A stretch of 64,000 nucleotides of DNA from Chloroflexota bacterium (GTDB lineage Bacteria; Chloroflexota; Anaerolineae; Anaerolineales; Villigracilaceae). Under the pieces are notes generated by a model. That model had not been told where the DNA came from. It searched no databases and worked only from the letters and a program-made list of their open reading frames with translations. The position numbers and the translations under genes were made by a program. The stretch is from contig JACRBI010000054.1 in NCBI GenBank assembly GCA_016234495.1, positions 248,001-312,000 of the forward strand, given 5' to 3'. Below, one piece after another: positions 15,463 to 23,131 of the stretch. The stretch's first letter is position 1. Each line of letters begins with the position of its first letter.

Positions 15463-16416
15463 ATGCGTAGTTTCGCTGGTCGTGACATCCTCTCGCTCAA
15501 GGAGTTTGAGCGCAATGAGTTCTTCCACGTGTTCGATGTGGCTCAAAAAATGGAGCCCATCGCGCGCGCAAGAAAGAACACGGACATGCTCAAGGAGAAG
15601 ACGCTGGTAACTGCTTTTTATCAGCCCTCGACGCGCACTCGCCTGGCTCATGAATCCGCCATGCACCGCCTCGGCGGTCACGTCACGGGATTCTCTGACG
15701 CCAAGATGACTCGCGCCGGTGACTTCTATCAGGAGTCGATCAAGGATACGGTCAAGATGCTGGAGTTTTATGGCGATGTGATCGTGATGCGCCACTTTCA
15801 GCAGGGCGCGCCGCACGAAGCCGCAAGATGGGCGAGCGTGCCGATCATTAACGGCGGCGACGGCTGGGGCGAGCACCCGACGCAGATTCTCACTGACTTG
15901 TACACCGTGCTGCGTGAGAAAGGCCGCATTGATGGATTGAAGTGGCTGGCGGTCGGCGACATGCGCATGCGAACAATGCACTCCCTCGGATATGCCCTGA
16001 GTCAATTTGACTGCCCGATCACGTTTGTTGCACCGCCGGATATGGGGCTCACCGCTGAATTCAAGACCGAGCTAAAGCAATACAGCGTGAACTTCAAGGA
16101 AGCCGACCATGTTGAGAAAGCCATTGCCGAAGCCGATGTGATTTTGGTCGAGCCGGTCGTGCAGCCAGATTACACCAAGTCTCGCGATGAAAGAACGGGC
16201 GAACTTAACCTGACGCCTGCGAATTACAAAATCACGCGCGAGCTGCTGGAGACGAAGGCCAAACCAGACGCGATCCTGCTGCACTCGCTGCCGCGCATGG
16301 ATGAGATTCCCACCGACGTAGATATCACACGCTGGTCGCGTTACTGGCAGGAAGCCTTCAACGGCGTGGTGATGCGCATGACTTTGCTGGCGCTGGTGTT
16401 GGGCGCGATGGAATAG
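15463..16416 (+). CDS. Aspartate carbamoyltransferase-family protein with altered substrate residues
   Basis: 317 aa, ATCase length and fold. The carbamoyl-phosphate site is intact: QPSTRTR near residue 55, MRHFQQGA, EHPTQ and HSLPR. The aspartate side is not. The usual S-x-x-K-G-E loop reads TRAGDFYQES, and the Arg of the R-x-Q motif is gone (VEPVVQPDY). It therefore probably transfers carbamoyl to, or takes it from, another ureido compound. It sits between ygeY and a YgeW-type paralogue with carbamate kinase downstream, which fits catabolic generation of carbamoyl phosphate rather than pyrimidine synthesis. An AGGAGG site lies 6 bases before the ATG. Confidence 0.75.
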   Translation: MRSFAGRDILSLKEFERNEFFHVFDVAQKMEPIARARKNTDMLKEKTLVTAFYQPSTRTRLAHESAMHRLGGHVTGFSDAKMTRAGDFYQESIKDTVKMLEFYGDVIVMRHFQQGAPHEAARWASVPIINGGDGWGEHPTQILTDLYTVLREKGRIDGLKWLAVGDMRMRTMHSLGYALSQFDCPITFVAPPDMGLTAEFKTELKQYSVNFKEADHVEKAIAEADVILVEPVVQPDYTKSRDERTGELNLTPANYKITRELLETKAKPDAILLHSLPRMDEIPTDVDITRWSRYWQEAFNGVVMRMTLLALVLGAME

Positions 16417-16539
16417 TTGGTTACGTGGTCGAATAGTCGAATAGTCACGTAGCCATCCATCTTACGGCTACTCGACCATCAACCACCCGACCAAGCGGCC
16501 GCTTGACTACCAGACTACTGGACTAACCAAGGAGACGAA
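16417..16539. repeat. TAGTC/GACTA-rich intergenic repeat
   Basis: Contains GTCGAATAGTCGAATAGTC early and GACTACCAGACTACTGGACT late, pointing toward each other. Similar wording fills the next two gaps of this gene run (17388-17482 and 18473-18583). No reading frame. It may form a long imperfect stem in the mRNA. Confidence 0.45.
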
Positions 16540-16830
16540 ATGACTATCTTCGATGATCTTCGCAAACGATATGGCGCTTCCAGCGCTGAACAGAAATTGA
16601 TCATTCTTCGCCATGAGTTGTTGAGGCCGATTGTCACCGTTGAATCATCGGCGCACCTGCTGCACACGGCCAGCGATCAGATCTGCACCTGCCTGCCCGA
16701 GGGCATCAGCGCGGAAGAATTTAAGAACACAGTCACCTGGCTGACAGAAGCCGCGCGCGACCTGCATGGGATTTTGGATGCGTTGACTCTCGATACAACC
16801 AAGATCCAGGAACAGCACGGCATCGAATAA
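16540..16830 (+). CDS. Small hypothetical protein with HisKA-like helix
   Basis: 96 aa, not recognised. The stretch LRHELLRPIVTVESSAHLL (residues 24-42) resembles the dimerisation/phosphoacceptor helix of histidine kinases (x-HELxxP). There is no ATPase domain. It has two Cys in ICTCLPEG. A strong AAGGAG site precedes the ATG, and an uninterrupted run of A follows the stop. Being inside the carbamoyltransferase run suggests coexpression. It could be a small regulatory or docking protein; the resemblance may be chance. Confidence 0.5.
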   Translation: MTIFDDLRKRYGASSAEQKLIILRHELLRPIVTVESSAHLLHTASDQICTCLPEGISAEEFKNTVTWLTEAARDLHGILDALTLDTTKIQEQHGIE

Positions 16831-16862
16831 AAAAAAAACGCCGCTCGAGGTTGCACATTCTT

Positions 16863-17387
16863 TTGAAAACTTTAGAAATAAGACGACATTCCATTCGATC
16901 CCCATTGAGCGAACACCTTAACCAAAAAGGTGTGATGCTTGCGCGCCGCATCGGTCAACATTTGGGACCGTTCGAGCGGGTTGTCACATCCACGCATCAC
17001 CGCGCCTTTGAGACCGCCATTGCCATGGGCTTTGCCGTGGATGAGCAGAACGAACTCGTGAGCACCTACGGGCGTGAAGTGGAGCGCAATGCCCCGTGGC
17101 CTCAGCCTTTTGCGAATTATGTCGAGATCGTTAAGCAGGATGGTCCCGCCGCCGGATACGCGCGAAAGTTAGCGCAATATTATGTCGACATGATGGATGA
17201 TGTTTCCGAGAACGGCTCTGCTTTGGTTATAAATCACGGCGGCGTTGTTGAATTGGGCGTCATTGGCTGCCTGCCCAATTTTGATTTTTCCACCTGGGGA
17301 GACCCGGTGGGGTATTGTGAAGGCGCGAGGCTGTTTTGGGCAGATGGCAGGTTTGTAAACGCAGAAGTGTTGAGAGTTAGTTCGTAG
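16863..17387 (+). CDS. Histidine phosphatase (phosphoglycerate mutase-like) family protein
   Basis: About 174 aa. Begins with the strand leading to the phosphate-binding His (TLEIRRHS, where most relatives have RHG), continues with VVTSTHHRAFETA carrying a phosphate-site Arg, and has the second His in VINHGGVVEL. Size and order fit a single-domain phosphatase. The start is uncertain: no ATG exists. TTG at 16863 gives the usual distance to the RH motif; TTG at 16851 is in frame but sits immediately after the only GAGG. It lies between the two carbamoyltransferase genes; the substrate is unknown. Confidence 0.7.
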   Translation: MKTLEIRRHSIRSPLSEHLNQKGVMLARRIGQHLGPFERVVTSTHHRAFETAIAMGFAVDEQNELVSTYGREVERNAPWPQPFANYVEIVKQDGPAAGYARKLAQYYVDMMDDVSENGSALVINHGGVVELGVIGCLPNFDFSTWGDPVGYCEGARLFWADGRFVNAEVLRVSS

Positions 17388-17482
17388 TCTGCTAGTCGCT
17401 GGTCTTTGTAGACTAGTGACTGGCAGGCCAACCGACTAAAAGACTAAAAGACTAAAAGACAAATTAACAAGGAGACTAAATT
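17388..17482. repeat. TAGTC/GACTA-rich intergenic repeat
   Basis: CGTAGTCTGCTAGTCGCTGG near the start and a triple GACTAAAA near the end, just before the ribosome site. Same sequence family as the neighbouring gaps; see 16417. Confidence 0.45.
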
Positions 17483-18472
17483 ATGCAAACAAATTTTCGT
17501 GGACGTGATTTCATTGGCGATCTGGATTTCACCAAAGAGGAAGTTGAAACAGTATTGGAAGTGGCTTGGGACTTGAAGCGCAAGCGCGCCCTCGGCGAAC
17601 CGCACCCATACCTGCGCGACAAGGTGCTGGCGATGTTGTTCTTCTTCTCCTCCACCCGCACGCGCGGATCATTCGAAGCGGGCATGGCACAGTTGGGCGG
17701 GCACGGCGCTTTCATCGACAGCAACACCACCCAAATATCACACGGCGATACGCCCGTGGAGATCGGCGAAATTTTTGGTCGCTATTTCGACGGCATTGCC
17801 ATTCGTCATTGTGACTATGGTGATGGCAACAAGTATTTGAACGCAGTTGCCAAGTCCAGCCGTGCGCCGGTGCTGAATATGCAATGCGACATTTACCATC
17901 CCTTCCAGTGTCTCGCTGACCTGATGACCATCATGGAAAAGAAGGGCAAGGATTTGCGCAAGAAGAAGATTGTCGTTTCGTGGGCATATGCCGCTTCCTA
18001 TCTCAAGCCGATCTCTGTCCCGCAATCGCTGATTCTGCAGATGCCGCGCTTCGGCATGGATGTGACCCTGGCGTATCCGCCTGAGTTTCCGCTCATGCCC
18101 GAGATCGTGGAGCAGGCCAAAGAGCAGGCAAAGATCGCCGGCACCAACTTCGAGATCATTGACACCAAAGACGGCATGACCGAAGCCTGCAAGGATGCCG
18201 ATGTCATCTATGCCAAATCCTGGGGTCCGCTGTTGACCACCAATGACAAGGTCGAAGGCAAGAAACTTCAGGACATGTACAAGAACTGGATCATGGACGA
18301 TGCCAAGCTCAAGGTTGCTCATAAGGATGCCATCTACATGCACCCGCTTCCTGCCGACCGCGATATCGAAGTCACCTCCAGCGTGTTGGATGGCCCGCAG
18401 TCCGTGGTCTTTGACGAAGCCGAGAATCGCCTCCACGCACAAAAGGCAGTGATGGCGCTGACGATGGGGTAG
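17483..18472 (+). CDS. ygeW: YgeW-type knotted carbamoyltransferase
   Basis: 329 aa. It matches E. coli YgeW in distinctive blocks: FRGRDFIGDLDFT, SSTRTRGSFEAGMAQLGG, NMQCDIYHPFQCLADL, SWAYAASYLKPISVPQS and MHPLPAD. The carbamoyl-phosphate motif STRTR is intact; HPFQ replaces the more usual HPTQ. It is shorter than E. coli YgeW (about 396 aa), mainly in the C-terminal part. YgeW homologues occur in anaerobic purine/ureide degradation loci and should yield carbamoyl phosphate for the carbamate kinase encoded 110 bases downstream. The acceptor substrate is not established. An AAGGAG site precedes the ATG. Confidence 0.85.
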   Translation: MQTNFRGRDFIGDLDFTKEEVETVLEVAWDLKRKRALGEPHPYLRDKVLAMLFFFSSTRTRGSFEAGMAQLGGHGAFIDSNTTQISHGDTPVEIGEIFGRYFDGIAIRHCDYGDGNKYLNAVAKSSRAPVLNMQCDIYHPFQCLADLMTIMEKKGKDLRKKKIVVSWAYAASYLKPISVPQSLILQMPRFGMDVTLAYPPEFPLMPEIVEQAKEQAKIAGTNFEIIDTKDGMTEACKDADVIYAKSWGPLLTTNDKVEGKKLQDMYKNWIMDDAKLKVAHKDAIYMHPLPADRDIEVTSSVLDGPQSVVFDEAENRLHAQKAVMALTMG

Positions 18473-18583
18473 GTGGCCGAATAGTCAATTAGTCGAATAG
18501 CCGGGTAGTAGAATGGTCAAAACACCAATAGATTACCCGACCACAAGACTAAGCGACCTGGAGACTAAAAGACAGGAGACCAT
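18473..18583. repeat. TAGTC/GACTA-rich intergenic repeat
   Basis: Holds CGAATAGTCAATTAGTCGAA then ACAAGACTAAGCGACCTGGA and GACTAAAAGACA. Third member of the family in consecutive gaps of this gene run. Confidence 0.45.
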
Positions 18584-19534
18584 ATGACAAAATTAGCTGT
18601 CGTCGCCATTGGCGGCAATTCTCTCATCAAGGATGACAAGCACGTTTCTGTCGAGGATCAACAGGCTGCGCTGCGCGAAACCGCCACCCATCTGGTGGAT
18701 ATGATCGAGGCCGGCTGGGACCTTGCCATCGGCCACGGAAACGGCCCGCAGGTTGGTTTCATCCTGCGCCGCTCTGAGATCGCCGCGAAGATGGAAGGAA
18801 TGCACGAAGTTCCGCTCGATGTATGCGGCGCTGATTCACAGGGCGCGATCGGATATGAATTACAGCAGGCCTTGCACAATGAATTTCTCAAACGCAAAAT
18901 AAACAAAAAATCCTGCACCGTTGTGACACAGGTGCGCGTGGATAAAAGCGACCCGGCTTTCCAAAAACCGTCCAAGCCGATCGGCTCATTCATGGATGAA
19001 GCCGAGGCCAAGCGGCGTGAAAAGGAGATGGGCTGGTCTGTCGTCGAAGATGCAGGCCGCGGCTGGAGAAGAGTCGTCGCTTCCCCGCTTCCAAAAGAGA
19101 TCGTCGAATTCGATTCGGTCAAACTCCTGCTCGATGCCGGACATGTCATCATCACGGTCGGCGGCGGCGGTATCCCGGTCATTGACCGTGGCAATGGCGA
19201 ACTTGAAGGCATTGCCGCAGTGATCGACAAGGACTTTGCCTCGTCGCTGCTGGCGCAGACCATCAAGGCAGACATGCTGCTAATCGCCACTGCGGTTGAA
19301 AAGGTGGCTATTAATTTCGGCAAGCCCGATCAAAAATGGCTCGAAAAAATGACACTTGTCGAAGCAAAAGCCTACCTTGCTGAAGGCGTTCATTTTGCCA
19401 AAGGTTCGATGGCGCCGAAGATCCAGGCCGCGATCTGGTATCTTGAAAATGGCGGCAAGCAGGCGCTCATCACCAACCCTGAAAATATTGGCCGCGCGCT
19501 AAAAGGCGAAACAGGCACCTGGATCGAAGCATAA
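18584..19534 (+). CDS. arcC: Carbamate kinase
   Basis: 316 aa, usual length. Converts carbamoyl phosphate + ADP to ATP + carbamate. It starts with VVAIGGNSLIKDD (amino-acid kinase glycine loop), has IGHGNGPQVG near residue 50, GGGGIPVI near 205, the IDKDFASSLLA stretch and the KGSMAPKIQAA C-terminal motif. It follows two carbamoyltransferase-family genes, so it probably collects carbamoyl phosphate from both as ATP. An AGGAG site precedes the ATG. Confidence 0.93.
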   Translation: MTKLAVVAIGGNSLIKDDKHVSVEDQQAALRETATHLVDMIEAGWDLAIGHGNGPQVGFILRRSEIAAKMEGMHEVPLDVCGADSQGAIGYELQQALHNEFLKRKINKKSCTVVTQVRVDKSDPAFQKPSKPIGSFMDEAEAKRREKEMGWSVVEDAGRGWRRVVASPLPKEIVEFDSVKLLLDAGHVIITVGGGGIPVIDRGNGELEGIAAVIDKDFASSLLAQTIKADMLLIATAVEKVAINFGKPDQKWLEKMTLVEAKAYLAEGVHFAKGSMAPKIQAAIWYLENGGKQALITNPENIGRALKGETGTWIEA

Positions 19535-19539
19535 CGCTG

Positions 19540-21558
19540 ATGAAACAACGGATCGAACGGCTGGCCGAAATAAAATTTACTCCACGCAGCGCCGTGTGGT
19601 TCATGCTTTTAATTGCTGTGATTTCCTACGGTTTGTTCTTTTGGAAGCGCGGTTTTTATTGGGATGAATTTCCCTGGGCCTGGATCTATTACCGCCTCGG
19701 CCCGGACATGCTGACAAAAACATTCTCCACCAGCCGTCCCTTTTGGGGCATGATCTATCAACTTACCATGCCAGTAATTGGACCAAATCCCTGGGTTTGG
19801 CAATTACTGGCATTGGTTTTGCGCTGGGTCACGGCATTACTTTTCTGGCTGGTCTTGCGCGTGTTATGGCCGCAGCATCCGCGGCCTGCGTTGTGGGCCA
19901 GCCTGCTTTTTCTTGTTTACCCGGGCATGGGTCAGCATTTTATTTCTTTGATGTACACCCATTTTTATATCGTGCTGTCCTGCTATTTGTTGTCGCTTTA
20001 TCTTTCCCTGCTCGCCATCCGTTCTGAAAAACATCGCATACTTTTATTTATTGCTTCGTATTTATTTGCCGCCGTCAATTTGTTGGCGATGGAATATTTT
20101 TACTTCCTCGAATTTGCGCGCATCTTTCTGTTCTGGCAGATGTTCTCTGGAGCGAATAAAGCCCGTCTTCAAAAAACAATTCTAAACTTTATTCCTTATC
20201 TGCTTATTTTTCTCGGCGTCACTTTCTGGCGCATGTTCTTTTTTACATTTCAAAACGCCAGCTACGGATATGTTTTACTGGATGCCCTCCGCGCTGATTT
20301 TTTTTCAGGCGTGTGGATGCTTGTCAAAAATGTTTTAATCAGCTTCTGGCGGACAGTGTTTGAGGTTTGGCTTTACCCATTTTACACAATCGGATTAACA
20401 GGCTTCGGTCCGCTCACGCTGACTTTGATGCTGCTTCTGTTATTCTCGGTCATTTTGTTAGTCGGATTGTTTCTCTTCAAGTTCGCAGCTCACGATGAAT
20501 CAAATGATCGTGACTTTGCCAGCCAGGCCGGCCTGATTGGCCTTGTGTTTTGGGGATTATCCGGCGGCTCGGTTTGGGTGATTGGTGTCGTGCCGCAGCT
20601 TAACTTTTCGATGGACCGCTTCATGCTGCCGTTCATGCTGGGGTCAAGTTTGACTCTTGCTTGTTTGATCGCATTAATTAAAAGCGCGCGCACACAAATG
20701 ATTCTGATGGCTCTGCTGATCGGTTTTGCCGCCAGCCGCCAGTTCCGTCTTGAAGAAATCTTCCGCAGCGATTGGACTGCGCAGCAAAATTTATTCTGGC
20801 AAATGACATGGCGTATGCCTGCCCTCGAAAAAGGCACAATCCTGATCTCCAATGACCTGCCTGTTACATATTATTCTGACAACTCATTGACCGGCCCGTT
20901 GAATTGGATCTACAGCCCGCCCGGTGAAATGAAAGCCATCCTGTATTTTGCCTCCGTCCGCGTTGGAAAAACACTGCCCAATCTCGAACCCGGTCAACCG
21001 CATGAACATTACTACGTTGGCCCAACATTTTATGGAAATACATCCAATATCGTTTTATTTAATTATGATCCGCCCGGATGCCTACGTGTGCTTGACCCTG
21101 AAATTGACTCGGGCAATCGCCTTCTGCCGGAAGTATTACGTGATAACGCGCAATATTCCAACCACAATGTAATTCTGTTTAACCGTGAGGCAGTTCTGCC
21201 GAGTCAGTTTTATGCAGACGAACCGCGTCATGGTTGGTGTTTTTATTTTACAACAGCAGAACTGGCGCGTCAGGCAGGGGATTGGGACGAAGTAGTGAAA
21301 CTTGGCGATGAAGCCCTTTCTTTAGCCGACCATCCCAACGATCCAATTGAATATTTCGTTTTCATTGAAGGCTTTGCCCATTCAGGAGACTGGGAAAAGG
21401 CGGTAGAATTATCGCAGATTTCATATAAGGTATCGAAGGATTTTGTCCGCCCGCCTCTGTGTAAATTATGGAACCGCATTGCGCGCGAGACAAACAGCAC
21501 ATTGGAGCAGAAAGTCACGCTGGAAAAAGTACAAAAGAAATTTGAGTGCCTGCCTTAA
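19540..21558 (+). CDS. Polytopic membrane protein, GT-C glycosyltransferase-like
   Basis: 672 aa. About a dozen hydrophobic segments span residues 15-430. The first outer loop has RGFYWDEFPWAW; an Asp-Glu pair in this loop is the catalytic hallmark of GT-C (PMT/ArnT-type) glycosyltransferases. The remaining 240 residues are soluble, and the last 100 contain two TPR-like helix pairs (LARQAGDWDEVVKLGDEALS and the following repeat). It starts 5 bases after arcC, so it may be cotranscribed, but no function ties it to purine breakdown. Specific substrate unknown. Confidence 0.6.
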   Translation: MKQRIERLAEIKFTPRSAVWFMLLIAVISYGLFFWKRGFYWDEFPWAWIYYRLGPDMLTKTFSTSRPFWGMIYQLTMPVIGPNPWVWQLLALVLRWVTALLFWLVLRVLWPQHPRPALWASLLFLVYPGMGQHFISLMYTHFYIVLSCYLLSLYLSLLAIRSEKHRILLFIASYLFAAVNLLAMEYFYFLEFARIFLFWQMFSGANKARLQKTILNFIPYLLIFLGVTFWRMFFFTFQNASYGYVLLDALRADFFSGVWMLVKNVLISFWRTVFEVWLYPFYTIGLTGFGPLTLTLMLLLLFSVILLVGLFLFKFAAHDESNDRDFASQAGLIGLVFWGLSGGSVWVIGVVPQLNFSMDRFMLPFMLGSSLTLACLIALIKSARTQMILMALLIGFAASRQFRLEEIFRSDWTAQQNLFWQMTWRMPALEKGTILISNDLPVTYYSDNSLTGPLNWIYSPPGEMKAILYFASVRVGKTLPNLEPGQPHEHYYVGPTFYGNTSNIVLFNYDPPGCLRVLDPEIDSGNRLLPEVLRDNAQYSNHNVILFNREAVLPSQFYADEPRHGWCFYFTTAELARQAGDWDEVVKLGDEALSLADHPNDPIEYFVFIEGFAHSGDWEKAVELSQISYKVSKDFVRPPLCKLWNRIARETNSTLEQKVTLEKVQKKFECLP

Positions 21559-21569
21559 AAGTTTATAAT
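21542..21569 (+). promoter_or_regulatory. Candidate promoter of the first ABC importer
   Basis: TTGAGT (21542-21547), 16-base spacer, TATAAT (21564-21569), at the very end of the preceding gene. The transcript would carry a leader of about 120 bases containing the palindrome at 21608. Confidence 0.5.
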
Positions 21570-21607
21570 GAGCGCTGACTATGCAAAGTTAGCTCTTTTC
21601 GGTAGAA

Positions 21608-21622
21608 TTGTCCAGACAACTT
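21608..21622. promoter_or_regulatory. Palindromic operator candidate, site 2
   Basis: TTGTCCAGACAACTT: same arms as site 1 (9503-9517) with one extra central base. It lies in the leader region between the promoter and the BMP-family gene. Confidence 0.4.
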
Positions 21623-21695
21623 GAAAGGAGGTCGACGTCAGAAATTGAATTTGCAAGTCTCGTACGTAAAACTAAATTTGATAAGGAGAAGAAGA

Positions 21696-22979
21696 ATGCG
21701 TAAGAATATTTCCCGCCTCGCGATTTTCGCGCTGGCACTCATGCTCGTCCTTTCTGCTTGTGGCGCCCCTGCCACCGAAGCGCCGGTTATGACCGAAGCG
21801 CCTGTCGTAACTGAAGCACCCGTTGCCACAGAAGCTCCCGTAGCCACTGAAGCCCCTGCCGATACAAGCGGCTTCCAGATCCCCGAAGTGGTTGATGGCA
21901 TGTTCAATGTCGCCATGGTCTTGATTGGACCGCACGATGACGGCGGCTGGTCACAGGCTCATTACGAAGGCCTGGTTTATATCGAAGAGAACGTGCCAAA
22001 CGTTCACATTGCCTACATCGAAAACGTCCCCGAAGGCGCTGACTCAGAGCAGGTATTCCGCTCCCTTTCCCGCAAGGGATTCAACTTGATCTTCGGCACC
22101 TCCTTTGGTTTCGGCGACCCGATGGCTGCCGTGGCTGAAGAATTCCCGGATGTCATGTTCATTCACCTGACCGGCATCAATTCCAACCAGACCAACTTTG
22201 GCAACCTGATGGGCGCCATGGAAAATATGAAGTACCTTGCCGGTATGCTGGCTGGTGCGCGCGCCAAGGCTGATGGCAACCCGAAACTCGGCTACATGGC
22301 CACCTTCCCGATCCCCGAAGAAATCCGCCTTGGTAACGCCATTGCGTTGGGTATGAAGAAGACCTGCCCTGAATGTACGATGGATGTCCGCTGGATCAAC
22401 ACCTGGCATGACCCGATCATCGAGAAGGAAGCCGCTGCTTCCCTGTTCGATGCCGGTGCTCAAGTTGTGTTCACCGGTGCTGACACTCCCGCCGTTGCTG
22501 ACGTGGCTCAGGAAAAAGGCAAGTGGGGCGTGACCTATGACTGGTACGGCTCCTGCAAAGTGGATGCCTGTCTGACCGCTCCGTACTGGGTCTGGGGTCC
22601 TGTGTATTCCGAAATCACCGAACAGGTGATCGCTGGCACCTATGTCCCTGGCTGGCAGTACTTTGACGCTGACACCGGCGCCCTCGGCCTCTTTGGTTTC
22701 ATGGAAGGTCAGGAAATGCAGCCCGGCGTTGCCGATCTCGACCCCGCGGTCATCGCCGAAGTTCAGGATATTCTCGCCAAAATGCTCGCCGGCGAATTCA
22801 CCCGCTTCGATGTGTTCACTGGCCCGATCAATGACAATCAGGGAAATGTTGTTCTTCCCGAAGGTCAGAGCCTCGAACAGGTCGATCTCGATGCGTTCCC
22901 CGAATTTGGTCTGCCCTGCACCATTGAAGTTTGTATGAAGTGGTGGGCTGAAGGCATTACCGCTGAATTGCCCCAATAA
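21696..22979 (+). CDS. BMP family nucleoside/purine-binding lipoprotein (importer 1)
   Basis: 427 aa. Extracellular solute-binding protein of a purine nucleoside-type ABC importer (PnrA/BmpA family). N-terminal lipoprotein signal with lipobox LSAC, then a spacer of Thr-Glu-Ala-Pro-Val repeats, then the periplasmic-binding fold (VAMVLIGPHDDGGWSQAHYE, then FNLIFGTSFGFGDPM and FTGADTPAVADVA). The ATG at 21696 has a GGAGAAG site and starts the signal peptide; an in-frame TTG upstream at 21621 would add an unlikely basic extension. Two ATPase/permease sets follow, and the product is probably made in excess because a hairpin terminator lies right after the stop. Confidence 0.9.
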   Translation: MRKNISRLAIFALALMLVLSACGAPATEAPVMTEAPVVTEAPVATEAPVATEAPADTSGFQIPEVVDGMFNVAMVLIGPHDDGGWSQAHYEGLVYIEENVPNVHIAYIENVPEGADSEQVFRSLSRKGFNLIFGTSFGFGDPMAAVAEEFPDVMFIHLTGINSNQTNFGNLMGAMENMKYLAGMLAGARAKADGNPKLGYMATFPIPEEIRLGNAIALGMKKTCPECTMDVRWINTWHDPIIEKEAAASLFDAGAQVVFTGADTPAVADVAQEKGKWGVTYDWYGSCKVDACLTAPYWVWGPVYSEITEQVIAGTYVPGWQYFDADTGALGLFGFMEGQEMQPGVADLDPAVIAEVQDILAKMLAGEFTRFDVFTGPINDNQGNVVLPEGQSLEQVDLDAFPEFGLPCTIEVCMKWWAEGITAELPQ

Positions 22980-22994
22980 TCCTTAACTTGAAGG

Positions 22995-23026
22995 TGGGTC
23001 AGAACTCTTGAGTTCTGACCCATTTT
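22995..23026 (+). terminator. Terminator/attenuator after the first BMP gene
   Basis: TGGGTCAGAACTC (22995-23007) pairs perfectly with GAGTTCTGACCCA (23010-23022), then TTTT. It probably reduces transcription into the ATPase gene, giving more binding protein than transporter. Confidence 0.7.
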
Positions 23027-23043
23027 GTAAATACATCAGCATG

Positions 23044-23097
23044 GAACGTCCCGCAGGTTTGCAACTTATTTGTTCTTTGAAAAACTGCGGGACGTTC
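23044..23097. repeat. Inverted repeat GAACGTCCCGCAG
   Basis: 13-bp perfect arms at 23044-23056 and 23085-23097 with a 28-base AT-rich loop, between terminator and ATPase gene. It looks like a mobile intergenic palindrome or a second RNA hairpin. Confidence 0.5.
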
Positions 23098-23131
23098 TTC
23101 AATAGAATTCACAATATCGCAGGAGTAACCG

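Noticed and set aside
22044-22976. 310-codon open frame antisense to the first BMP gene
   Set aside because: Shadow of a strongly supported gene; no ribosome site or recognisable motif.
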